Source: Anaerolineae bacterium (lineage in GTDB: Bacteria; Chloroflexota; Anaerolineae; 4572-78; J111). From it: a stretch of 64,000 nt of DNA. The stretch lies in contig JAHDWA010000001.1 in NCBI GenBank assembly GCA_023382535.1, forward strand, positions 1 through 64,000, in the 5' to 3' direction. Positions within the stretch are counted from its first letter, which is position 1. Each line of letters starts with the position of its first letter. Below, one piece after another: positions 35,299 through 43,233 of the stretch. The notes beneath the pieces are model-generated. The model did no database searches, was not told the origin of the DNA, and saw only the letters and a program-made list of their open reading frames with translations. The position numbers were made by a program, and so were the translations under genes.

Positions 35299-36591
35299 AT
35301 GATAACAGGGATCAAAACCCATTTAGGCAACTCTTTTTTTCTGAACACCTATCTACTGATCATTATGCGGGTTTTAGGAGCCGGGCTGGGCTTCTTATTC
35401 TGGGCCTTGGCGGCCCGCACGATAACCGTCAATGATGTTGGTTTAGCTTCTGGAGCGGTATCACTGACCGCTTTATTAGCCGGCTTGGCCCAACTCGGCC
35501 TGGGTTATGGCCTGGTTAGACATTTGGCGCAGGTTGATGATCCAAATCAATTGCTAAATATGTCTATCGTCATCTCGACTCTGGCCGGGTTTGGCTTGGC
35601 TTTGCTGCCCTTCATTAGCATGTCTGCCTGGTCGCCTGTCTTACTCCCTTGGCGTGATAGCCTATTCGTCACGTTGTGCTTCATTGTTTTAGTGCTTAGT
35701 ACAACCCTCTCACAATTACTCCATTGGGCCTTCCTGGCGACACGCCGGGTAGAGTTTTCATTAATTAAACAAACGGGCCAGGCGTTTCTGGCAATTATGT
35801 TGCTATTGATGCTCGGTAAGGTGATACCGGGTTATCTGGCCGCTCTAGCTGCCTATACCATCGCCACGGTTATGAGTTTGGGGGTGGCCTTTTGGGTGTT
35901 TCTGCCCAAGGCCCAGCCAGGCTACCGTTTTGACTTGAGTTTCAAGCTCTCACCTTTCACCTCTTTTACCAGGTTCTCGTTGATCAACCATGTCACCGAT
36001 CAAATTCAGCGAGTCCCCGATACACTTTTGCCCCTGATGATTATTCATCTGCTTGGGCCCAGTGTCGGTGCCTACTTCTTTGTGGTCTGGACATTAGCCC
36101 GAAGTATCGCTGCCTGGGCTGGCTCCATTGCTGAATCTTTGTTTGCCGAGGGTTCAAACACCCCGGCTCTGGCCTCAACCTTTGCCTGGCGTTCGGTTAA
36201 GCCGGGACTGCTCTTGACCGGAGGAATGACTTTAGCCATGATTGCCACCGGTAAAGTAATCCTCTCTATCTATGGTCACGATTATGTTGAACAAGGGGCA
36301 GTACTCCTTTATCTTGTGGCCCTGGCCGCCATTCCCGGCGTGTTACTATCTATTTTTGTCAACTTCTTTCGCATCCGAGACCGCCTGGGGGCGATTTTTA
36401 TGGTTACGACCCTTAGTACGGGTGGTGGTATCCTGCTAACCTACCTGGGCATGCTTTGGCTAGAAATGAGGGGCGCTGGCCTGGGCTGGTTAATTGCCCA
36501 AATGATCATTCTCATCGCTGTTCTGGGCTGGTGGCGCTGGCAACAAATGCGGCAATCGAAACCCTTAAGCTCCGTATCTATATCAGCCTAG
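35299..36591 (+). CDS. Wzx-like polysaccharide flippase
   Basis: 430 residues with about 12 hydrophobic spans and few charges, typical of the MATE-like Wzx/RfbX family (start: FFLNTYLLIIMRVLGAGLGFLFWALAARTIT). It should translocate the lipid-linked glycan across the membrane. Position near the end of the glycan operon is typical. The ribosome site GGGAGATGG lies 8 bases upstream. Confidence 0.85.
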   Translation: MITGIKTHLGNSFFLNTYLLIIMRVLGAGLGFLFWALAARTITVNDVGLASGAVSLTALLAGLAQLGLGYGLVRHLAQVDDPNQLLNMSIVISTLAGFGLALLPFISMSAWSPVLLPWRDSLFVTLCFIVLVLSTTLSQLLHWAFLATRRVEFSLIKQTGQAFLAIMLLLMLGKVIPGYLAALAAYTIATVMSLGVAFWVFLPKAQPGYRFDLSFKLSPFTSFTRFSLINHVTDQIQRVPDTLLPLMIIHLLGPSVGAYFFVVWTLARSIAAWAGSIAESLFAEGSNTPALASTFAWRSVKPGLLLTGGMTLAMIATGKVILSIYGHDYVEQGAVLLYLVALAAIPGVLLSIFVNFFRIRDRLGAIFMVTTLSTGGGILLTYLGMLWLEMRGAGLGWLIAQMIILIAVLGWWRWQQMRQSKPLSSVSISA

Positions 36592-36615
36592 CCCAATTTC
36601 GGAAGGTCCAAGGCA

Positions 36616-37935
36616 ATGCATGTTCTGGTCATAAGTAACAAGGCTTTTAACCTCAAAAATATTTTATCTCCGCTGCGGCAGGACGGCTACCACATTTTAG
36701 CCGCTCAAAACGTCCGTGATGCCTGGCCCCTGGCCGAAAAGCAACTTATTGATCTTATCCTCTTCGATACGGCCACCTCCGATCCGGGTGATTACGACAT
36801 CTGTCATTCCCTGGAGAGCAGGTTCAAGGCGGAGATTATTCCTCTACCCTCTAACAGTGGATCAGGCAACCAAGGCTCTGCGCTGGCATTAGGCATAGAT
36901 CATCGCGTTATGGCCGCGCTTCAATCGCGTGAACTGCTCGCTCAGGTTCGCACCGCGCTCCAACAGCGCCACAGGCAATCAAGGCATACCGACCCGCCAT
37001 CGCCCGTCAGGTCGACTGTTCCCCATTCAGCTTTACGTGGCAGAAGACCAGCAAAGAGCGCGGTTGAAAACTCGATCTGGGAACACTCTCCAAACCCAGC
37101 CAATCCGAGTGAGCCGGGGGCAATATCTCCCGTTGGCAATGCCTGGTCGTGGCTCGGGTCATCTTTCGCGCTCAACCTCCTGGTTAAGCTGCACCCTATG
37201 GTGGCCGCCTGGCTCTATCTCGTGATTCTGGCCACTGCCGAGGCATGTACCTTCCTGATCGAGCCACGTCTCGGGCTAATACTGCACGGACTCGTCTTGA
37301 TACTGCTGATGGTCAACGCCGTTCTCAGATGGGAGCAACCTGTTCGCTCCCTCCTTCTGAGCCTGATCTTTATACCCTTGATCCGTATTCTTAGTCTCTC
37401 GTTACCGTTGGTGAACCTGCCGATCCTCTACTGGTACCTCATCATTGCTATCCCCCTGCTCACTGCTACTTTCATGATAGCCCATACCTTACGCCTTGGT
37501 TGGTCAGAGATGGGTTTGAATTTACAGGGACTACCAGTTCAAGTTTTGATAGCCCCGCTAGGGCTGGCCTTTGGCTACTTGGGGTATCAGATTTTGAAGC
37601 CGGCCCCTCTCGTTAGCCATTTGACCTTTCCCCAGATATTGGAGCCAGCCCTCATATTGTTTGTCAGCACCGCTTTTACCGAGGAGCTGATTTTTCGAGG
37701 TGTGATGCAGCGAGCGTCCATCAGAACGATGGGCAGTGCTGGTATCATTTACATCGCCGCCCTGTATACCAACCTCCACCTGGGGCATCGCTCGCCACTG
37801 TATGTGCTTTTTGTTTTTGGTTTAGCCCTTTTCTTCGGCTGGACGGCCCACAAAACACGCAGCTTGCTCGGCGTGACCCTTTGTCACGGCCTGGCCAACA
37901 TCGTCTTATTTCTCATTCTGCCGTCTTTTTCCTAG
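36616..37935 (+). CDS. Degenerate receiver fused to a CPBP intramembrane protease
   Basis: 439 residues. Residues 1-115 look like a receiver (VLVISNKAFNLKNILSPLRQ, ILFDTATSDPGDYDICHSLE) with D51, but the usual acidic pair near residue 8 is lacking, so phosphorylation is doubtful. A disordered-looking linker (115-185) is followed by hydrophobic spans and a CPBP/CAAX-protease core: E356-E357-L-I-F-R-G in TEELIFRGVMQRA, H at HLGHRSP, and LCHGLANI. Members cleave prenylated or other membrane substrates. The fusion is unusual, and its place in the glycan locus suggests surface-protein or exporter processing; that is inference. Confidence 0.75.
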   Translation: MHVLVISNKAFNLKNILSPLRQDGYHILAAQNVRDAWPLAEKQLIDLILFDTATSDPGDYDICHSLESRFKAEIIPLPSNSGSGNQGSALALGIDHRVMAALQSRELLAQVRTALQQRHRQSRHTDPPSPVRSTVPHSALRGRRPAKSAVENSIWEHSPNPANPSEPGAISPVGNAWSWLGSSFALNLLVKLHPMVAAWLYLVILATAEACTFLIEPRLGLILHGLVLILLMVNAVLRWEQPVRSLLLSLIFIPLIRILSLSLPLVNLPILYWYLIIAIPLLTATFMIAHTLRLGWSEMGLNLQGLPVQVLIAPLGLAFGYLGYQILKPAPLVSHLTFPQILEPALILFVSTAFTEELIFRGVMQRASIRTMGSAGIIYIAALYTNLHLGHRSPLYVLFVFGLALFFGWTAHKTRSLLGVTLCHGLANIVLFLILPSFS

Positions 37936-37954
37936 AAAGTTGAAGGAGATTGTT

Positions 37955-38200
37955 ATGATTTCAACCATCAACGTCACCACCGTAACTACGGTTACCGCCT
38001 TTGCCTCCACCACTTCACTGGGGGTTATAGGCATTGCTATCTTACTGTTACTCTTGATGCAAAAAGAATTTGTGGCAACGAGATCAAGCCTCCAATCCAA
38101 AACACTGGGACAGGTTCTAAATATAGCTATTATGCCTCTCCTGGTCATTTTCGCTTTGATTGTGGTGGTGAAGTTAGCAGAGATATTGTGGATGAGTTGA
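37955..38200 (+). CDS. Small two-span membrane protein
   Basis: 81 residues from the ATG at 37955, with GAAGGAGATTGTT upstream. Two hydrophobic spans (about 20-36 LGVIGIAILLLLLM, about 58-78 IMPLLVIFALIVVVKLAEIL) flank a short basic loop. It is the last gene of the long plus-strand block, 19 bases after the protease gene. No family was recognised. Confidence 0.65.
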   Translation: MISTINVTTVTTVTAFASTTSLGVIGIAILLLLLMQKEFVATRSSLQSKTLGQVLNIAIMPLLVIFALIVVVKLAEILWMS

Positions 38201-38228
38201 TACGGTAATCGTATGACCTTACGATTCT

Positions 38229-38270
38229 AGCCCTTATATCCCACCTGTATACAGGTGGGATATAAGGGCT
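38229..38270. terminator. Perfect 42-bp palindrome
   Basis: AGCCCTTATATCCCACCTGT then ATACAGGTGGGATATAAGGG then CT reads the same on both strands with no mismatch or loop beyond the centre. It is followed by TAACTGTTTT and lies 28 bases after the last glycan gene, fitting a strong bidirectional terminator or a cruciform. It directly precedes the TnpB element, so it may also have been a target for single-strand insertion. Confidence 0.7.
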
Positions 38271-38394
38271 TAACTGTTTTGGACATACGACTACTTCTAC
38301 GGCAGGGCTTCAGCCCTGACCGGTTCGAATAGTTGAAAAACAAGAACAAGTGTGCTATCATCAATCCATCTCCTGAGCCAAGAAAGAGACCGGG

Positions 38395-39585
38395 ATGCTG
38401 GTCACAACGAAGTATCGCTTGTATCAATCGAGACGCACCAATGACCTGCACGACACCACCACGCTGGCTGGACGAGCCTACAATCACGGTATTGCCCTGC
38501 ACAAACGGTACTACAAACTCACCGGCAAACATCTGAACCCGTACGCCTTGATGAAACACCTGACCCATCTCAAAAAGCGGTCTCACTACGCCTGGCTCAA
38601 CGACATCCCTTCGCAAGCCCTCCAGGATGTCGTCCAACGTATCGAGAAAGGCTATGACCTGTTCTTCAAATCGGTGCGCGGCCAAATCAAGATCAAGGTC
38701 AGACCGCCGAGTTTCAAGAAGTCGCGTCACTACAAGAGCTTCACCTTGAAACAGGCTGGCTACAAGTTCCTGGCGGATAAAAAGCCCGGTACCGGGCGCA
38801 TCCGGATTGGAAGCAAGGTCTACAAGTTCGCCAAAGACCGGGAGCTGGTTGGTCCAGTCAAGACGGTCACGCTCAAACGAGACAAGCTGGGGAATTTCTA
38901 TCTGTGTGTCGCTCAGGAAGTCCAGACGCCTGAATTTAAGCCCACGACCGGTCAAATGGCGGGGTTTGATTTTGGCCTCAAGACTTTCCTGACCGTCCAC
39001 GATGGGATAGAAACCTACGCCATCGAGTCGCCCCAGTTTTTCAAGCAAGCGCTGACCGAGGTCCGGCAGGCCAACCGCTGTCTGTCCCGCAAACAAAAGG
39101 GCGCCCATCACCGCCGTCAAGCCAAACGCCGCCTGGCCCAAGTTCACCAGCAGGTAGCCAACCGGCGACAGGACTGGTTCTTCAAACTGGCCCACACGCT
39201 GACGGACCGCTATGATGTCTTGGTTTTTGAGACCCTGAACTTGCGCGGGATGAAACGACTGTGGGGCCGCAAGGTCAGCGACCTGGCCTTCGGAACCTTC
39301 CTCAAAATCCTGGAAGACGTTGCCTGCAAAAAGGGCAAACAGGTTCACTATATTGACCGCTTTTATCCGTCCAGCAAAACTTGTAGCCATTGTGGTCATC
39401 ATTATCCAGACCTGAAACTTTCGGATCGGTGGTGGCGCTGCCCTGGTTGCCACAACATTGTGGGCCGGGACGGCAATGCCGCCGTGAACATCTTCAGAGA
39501 AGGGGCATCTTCTCTTGAGAGAGCGGGCGTAATTCCATACTCAGTGCGGTTGCCTGTGTTGACCCCAGAAACCCACGAGCTTTAG
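38395..39585 (+). CDS. tnpB: TnpB RNA-guided nuclease (OrfB)
   Basis: 396 residues. RuvC-like catalytic residues are D192 in GFDFGLK, E279 in LVFETLNL and D359 in GRDGNAAVNI. The zinc ribbon is C330-C333 (CSHC) and C349-C352 (CPGC). An N-terminal HTH/OB-like region fits the family. TnpB is an RNA-guided DNA nuclease using a right-end RNA; length and motifs are intact, so it is probably functional. The stop codon lies inside the right-end hairpin, so the 3-prime coding end also encodes the guide scaffold. Confidence 0.93.
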   Translation: MLVTTKYRLYQSRRTNDLHDTTTLAGRAYNHGIALHKRYYKLTGKHLNPYALMKHLTHLKKRSHYAWLNDIPSQALQDVVQRIEKGYDLFFKSVRGQIKIKVRPPSFKKSRHYKSFTLKQAGYKFLADKKPGTGRIRIGSKVYKFAKDRELVGPVKTVTLKRDKLGNFYLCVAQEVQTPEFKPTTGQMAGFDFGLKTFLTVHDGIETYAIESPQFFKQALTEVRQANRCLSRKQKGAHHRRQAKRRLAQVHQQVANRRQDWFFKLAHTLTDRYDVLVFETLNLRGMKRLWGRKVSDLAFGTFLKILEDVACKKGKQVHYIDRFYPSSKTCSHCGHHYPDLKLSDRWWRCPGCHNIVGRDGNAAVNIFREGASSLERAGVIPYSVRLPVLTPETHEL

Positions 39586-39592
39586 CCGTGGG
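39480..39592 (+). ncRNA. Probable 3-prime part of omega-RNA (reRNA) scaffold
   Basis: In IS605 elements the guide RNA overlaps the 3-prime end of tnpB and ends at the right-end hairpin. Here that hairpin, CCCACG-A-GC-TTTA-GC-CGTGGG (39572-39592), overlaps the tnpB stop. The guide segment would start about 39593 (AGTATGTCATAAGAAGG...). The 5-prime boundary given is arbitrary; only the 3-prime hairpin is seen directly. Confidence 0.55.
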
Positions 39593-39614
39593 AGTATGTC
39601 ATAAGAAGGATTCG

Positions 39615-39690
39615 ATGGCTTGGATGCTCCAGGTGGTGTTGACCACGCTATCATCTTAGGTGACCTGGCTGTTTTTGACTCAAACCGTAT
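39615..39690 (+). pseudogene. Metallophosphoesterase fragment
   Basis: One frame reads GLDAPGGVDHAIILGDLAVF and DSNR, matching LERRGGADHIIVLGDLAVFG of the intact gene at 39904-40767. Nothing upstream or downstream continues it. It is a relic of a third copy (the second, truncated, is at 59340-59646). Confidence 0.65.
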
Positions 39691-39903
39691 CTCCCACATT
39701 AACCTTATTTAACCAAGTGGCGCAGGCAGCCACATTTACGTATTGTATCTGACCCAGCCTGGTAAGGGCCAAACATTTTCGTTAGTCTTTCCAACTAAAA
39801 TCAAACGTAACCTCAATACTTCTGCTATAGAAACCAACGATAATTCCGGCTAAGATAAGAGCCAGAAGCTGAGACAAAAATTCAGAACAAAATGGAGAGA
39901 CTG

Positions 39904-40767
39904 ATGATAACACTGGCTATTCTGGCCGATATTCACGGCAATCGAACCGCCTTACAAGCGGTCTTCAATGATCTTGAGAGACGGGGCGGGGCTGACCACA
40001 TCATTGTGTTAGGCGACCTGGCTGTGTTTGGTCCGGACCCGGCTGGCGTGTTGAGGCTGCTGCAAGCGTACGAGCCGATCTTTCATGTCGCTGGCAATAC
40101 CGACCGCTACCTGGTCGAAAAACGGTATCCGCCTGATCCTCACGATGAGGGCTGGCGCTCGCAGGTATTGGCTAGCTTTCCCTGGACCGCTGACCAATTA
40201 GGGCAGGCTGGGTTGAGATTCCTGGCTCGTCTTCCTTACCGGCAAGTTCTCAATTTTACCGGGGAGCATCCGATCCTAGCTGTACACGGTTCGCCGCGTA
40301 GTGATGAAGAAAATATCTCCCCCGACACCCCGGAGGTTGAGTTAGGGCAGATGTTGCGGAATCATTTCCATTACAATTTGCTGCTGTGTGCGCACACACA
40401 CGTGCCTCTGGATCGAAGAAGTGTGGCCGGGCAGCGGGTGGTGAATGTCGGCAGCGTGGGCTTGCCTTTTGATAATGAACCGCGAGCCAGTTACGTGCTC
40501 ATTCAGTTAGCGCCTGGGGGTGAATATCGAGTTGAAATGCGGCGAGTTGCTTACGATGTGGAAGCCGTCATAGCTCAGTTATTTGCCGTGGATCATCCCG
40601 CTGCTGAGGTGCAAGCTTATAACCTGCGGACCGCCCGCCGCCTCGACCCCCAGCTTATCTACACCAACGCGATGCGCCAGAGGCCGGTTGTACTGGCAAA
40701 ATCCAAAGCGCAAAAGGATTTTCAATCAGCCGTGTTGTTATCACGATTGGCCCAAGTAAGCAGTTAA
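39904..40767 (+). CDS. Calcineurin-like metallophosphoesterase
   Basis: 287 residues from the ATG at 39904 with GGAGAG upstream. Metal-site motifs are ILADIHGN (D and H), VLGDLAVFGPD, AGNTDRY (GNHD-like with T), LAVHGSP and CAHTHVPL. Closest in layout to YfcE/MJ0936-type phosphodiesterases. Substrate unknown; a cyclic-nucleotide phosphodiesterase role is possible but unproven, given the class III cyclase elsewhere in the window. A relic of the same gene precedes it by about 210 bases. Confidence 0.88.
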   Translation: MITLAILADIHGNRTALQAVFNDLERRGGADHIIVLGDLAVFGPDPAGVLRLLQAYEPIFHVAGNTDRYLVEKRYPPDPHDEGWRSQVLASFPWTADQLGQAGLRFLARLPYRQVLNFTGEHPILAVHGSPRSDEENISPDTPEVELGQMLRNHFHYNLLLCAHTHVPLDRRSVAGQRVVNVGSVGLPFDNEPRASYVLIQLAPGGEYRVEMRRVAYDVEAVIAQLFAVDHPAAEVQAYNLRTARRLDPQLIYTNAMRQRPVVLAKSKAQKDFQSAVLLSRLAQVSS

Positions 40768-41254
40768 GGTTTGGCAACCATTATAAATTACTCGCATATT
40801 CCTCACGAAAAAAATCTAACCTTTAATGAGGTTCGTCATATTGCCTGACTTGTCGCGTAATTGTAGTTGTCGGTCGCCACCAGACTGGGCGCGCAGGATA
40901 GCGGATAATTGTTAGAGTTCGGGCTGTATGTTAGTCATAAGCAAAAAAGTAGTGGGGAGTAGAATAAGTCGATTTGATCATTGCTAATATGTCTAAAGAT
41001 ACCCGACCACAATCAGATAACAACTTTACGAAACATATCTTATCGGTATCCCTCACTCTTCACTGTGAATAGGATGGGATGCTGAGGGAACGTAAGGGGT
41101 TGGCTGGCTTTTTTTTGTTGTAATTCTCCCAGTAAGTGAAACCCCCATTTTTGATCTTCACACCCCTACGAACTGCGATAAGATATTTCTGTCCAACTCT
41201 CCGCTATTCCGACCAGGAATCTACGGAAAATTTTACCAAGAGAAAGGTTTACCG
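40768..41254. other. Intergenic between phosphoesterase and receiver gene
   Basis: About 490 bases, AT-rich, with no coding frame. No strong terminator hairpin or repeated block like 21211-21310 was seen. The T-run at 41110-41117 follows only a weak potential hairpin. The receiver gene start at 41255 has AGAAAGG upstream. Confidence 0.4.
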
Positions 41255-41710
41255 ATGATAGAACAGGTCCCCAAGAAATTAAAGAGATTGCAACCCAGAC
41301 AGGAGAATAGTAAGTCCATCCGTGTCCTTTGTGTTGAAGACACGGAAATTATTCGTGAGACGATGGTCGAGTTGTTAAAGGTTTATGGTTACAGAGTGGC
41401 CTCAGCTAAAAATGGTCAAGAAGGCGTCGAAATGACTTTACGGTGGAAACCTGATGTGATCCTGATGGATATACGCATGCCGATCATGAGTGGGTATGAT
41501 GCCATTCACGAAATAAAATTCAATCCTCAGACTCATCACATTCCTATTTTTGCGGTTTCAGCGTGGAGCGGTAAAAAAGAACGGGACCAGGCTAGATTAG
41601 TCGGTGCGGATGAGTTTTTTGTAAAACCGCCCGATTTCAACCGGCTTAGTGAAGCTATTGAAGTTGCCGTGACAGCTTCCCCCAAAAGCTCAACTAAGTT
41701 TGTCTTCTGA
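41255..41710 (+). CDS. Stand-alone receiver-domain response regulator
   Basis: 151 residues with a basic N-terminal extension (1-22) then the receiver: VLCVEDTEIIRE (E and D), phospho-acceptor D in VILMDIRMPIMSG, S in FAVSAWSG and K in EFFVKPPDF. No output domain. It may feed into the phosphorelay kinases downstream. Confidence 0.9.
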   Translation: MIEQVPKKLKRLQPRQENSKSIRVLCVEDTEIIRETMVELLKVYGYRVASAKNGQEGVEMTLRWKPDVILMDIRMPIMSGYDAIHEIKFNPQTHHIPIFAVSAWSGKKERDQARLVGADEFFVKPPDFNRLSEAIEVAVTASPKSSTKFVF

Positions 41711-41722
41711 CCAAGTTAGACC

Positions 41723-41854
41723 GAGATACTTTACAAGCGCCTGAATGAAGCCGGCCTGTGGTGGGAGAACAAACAGGGCGAACGGATCAACACCGCTGGC
41801 ATGGCCTTGCTTCGCTCTAGAGTCCTGACCAGCGTATTATCTTCGGCTGCTTAA
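41723..41854 (+). pseudogene. Orphan C-terminal coding fragment
   Basis: An open frame EILYKRLNEAGLWWENKQGE, RINTAGMALLRSRVL and TSVLSSAA ends at TAA 41852. It looks like the tail of a protein whose front is lost; the family is not recognised. It lies between the receiver gene and the tyrosine recombinase, where a mobile-element insertion could have removed the rest. Confidence 0.4.
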
Positions 41855-41962
41855 TGAACTCCCGAAGAGGGGGAAAGCAAAGATGTTTTTGACGCCAATC
41901 ACCCCCTGGCTATAATGGTTCCATGACCGCCTATGTACTGTAACCTAAAATTGAGGTAAACG

Positions 41963-42937
41963 ATGTCAAATACTGCCTTAACCACCGGAAAAAATGATAG
42001 TTTGACTGCCCAGCTTGCGCCCGTGGTCAGCCTGTGGGCAGATCACGTCACCGATGCCAACACCCCACGCCGGCTGGATATTCTACGCGATAAGTCGAAC
42101 GCTGTGTTGGACTTCTTTTCCTTCACCGGCAAAGCGCCCGCGGAGGTGACCCCACTCGATGTAAAAACTTGGCAGGCCGAACTTGAGGCCAGAGGGCTGG
42201 CCCCGGCCACCGTTTACACCAGAGTGAGCCGGGTGTCATCTTTCTACAAATGGGCGATAGAGCATGAGCAGGCTACCCACAACCCGGTGACCCTGCCCCG
42301 GCCCAAACGGGCCAAGCCCTACCAGACAGAAGCGACTCAGGCCCTGGCCGATGATGAAATTATCGCCTTGCTTAGAGTGGTCAAAACCAAAGCCGATTCG
42401 GGTGACATCGTGCGTAAACGTGACTATGCCCTACTGCTCTTGTATCTCACCACGGGGATGCGCCGGCGGGAAGTGATCCAACTTAGCTGGGGTGATGTGA
42501 AGATCAACGATATTATTACTCTGGCAACTAAGGTTAAAGGAGATGAGTATATCAGCCGTGAAGTGAGTAATCCGAGCGTCAAGGCCGCTCTGTTGGATTA
42601 CCTGGAGTCATCTGGCCGGTTGGCCGAAATGTCGCCCGATTCGCCGCTATGGACCGCCCACGATACAAGCGGCAAAAATACTGGCAAGTCTTTAACTTCC
42701 CACGGCTTTGTGTACAATCTAAAACGCTATGCCGAGCAAGCCGGGTTGGGGGACATCCACCTGCACCAAACGCGGCATACCTTCGCCCTGATGGTCTCTG
42801 AGGAAAGCGGCTCGATTGTCGAGACACAGCACGCCTTGGGGCATAAGAACGCAGCAACTACCCGCGTTTATATCCAGCGCATCGGGGTAAAGAAGGGCAA
42901 ACACGGGAGCAGGATTGCGGCTCGTTTGGGGCTGTAG
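41963..42937 (+). CDS. Tyrosine recombinase/integrase (XerC/D-like)
   Basis: 324 residues. The N-terminal SAM-like core-binding domain is about 15-110. The catalytic domain has R167 (TGMRRRE), K near 190-192, H268-x-x-R271 (HQTRHTF), H294 (LGHKNAATT) and nucleophile Y303 (RVYIQR). All catalytic positions are present. It is preceded by TATAAT at about 41910 and followed by a transposon-end-like remnant (43021-43086), so it may belong to an integrated or decayed element rather than act as a resident XerC. Confidence 0.88.
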   Translation: MSNTALTTGKNDSLTAQLAPVVSLWADHVTDANTPRRLDILRDKSNAVLDFFSFTGKAPAEVTPLDVKTWQAELEARGLAPATVYTRVSRVSSFYKWAIEHEQATHNPVTLPRPKRAKPYQTEATQALADDEIIALLRVVKTKADSGDIVRKRDYALLLLYLTTGMRRREVIQLSWGDVKINDIITLATKVKGDEYISREVSNPSVKAALLDYLESSGRLAEMSPDSPLWTAHDTSGKNTGKSLTSHGFVYNLKRYAEQAGLGDIHLHQTRHTFALMVSEESGSIVETQHALGHKNAATTRVYIQRIGVKKGKHGSRIAARLGL

Positions 42938-43020
42938 AAAAACTCCGAATTAAGAAATTTGGCCCCAGATGTAATCCTGAACACACGTTTTGATACCGTA
43001 CACCAACAAATGAGGACGAA

Positions 43021-43086
43021 GTGGCTCCAATTTTTACCCGACAAAGTTTGACACTATCCTCATCACAGCCCTTAAGGCAAACCTAT
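43021..43086 (-). repeat. Inverted copy of the transposon-end sequence at 11236-11305
   Basis: Read on minus this is ATAGGTTTGCCTTAAGGGCT, GTGATGAGGATAGTGTCAAA, CTTTGTCGGGTAAAAATTGG, AGCC. The 11237-11300 segment reads TAGGGTTTGCCTTAAGGACT, GCGCTGAGGACAGTGCCAAA, CTTTGTGAGGCAAAAATTGG, AGTC. About 80 percent of positions agree over 64 bases, including the non-repeat part between two TnsB-like sites. Similarity stops on both sides. It is a relic end of a related Tn7-like element, 31.7 kb from the first and in opposite orientation. Confidence 0.7.
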
Positions 43087-43233
43087 TTATCCATAGCCAT
43101 CAGCCCACAGCTTTTGGGGGGTGGAGACTGTCTGGCTCAACTGGTTAAGGTTTTTAGATCGAAATAAATAGAGGCAGGGATAGACAAACTCGACCGAGTG
43201 AGCTACACTAGAGGTAGGGGCGATAAGCGTTCT

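Larger units (their letters stand above)
38281..39608 (+). mobile_element. IS200/IS605-family (IS1341-type) element with TnpB only
   Basis: The left end carries GACATAC and the hairpin CAGGGCT-TC-AGCCCTG (38303-38318). The right end carries the CCCACG/CGTGGG hairpin (39572-39592) followed by AGTATGTC, the typical RE of the family. GACATAC at the left and GTATGTC at the right are complementary. No TnpA is present, so transposition would need a helper. The exact borders are approximate. Confidence 0.8.

Noticed and set aside
38227..39453. A 408-codon open frame antisense to tnpB
   Set aside because: It is a mirror of the tnpB coding region, has no domain signature, and tnpB has all expected motifs.
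43198..43233. Upstream GTG start for the hybrid kinase
   Set aside because: The added residues SYTRGRGDKRS are not receiver-like; the ATG at 43234 begins exactly at the domain edge.
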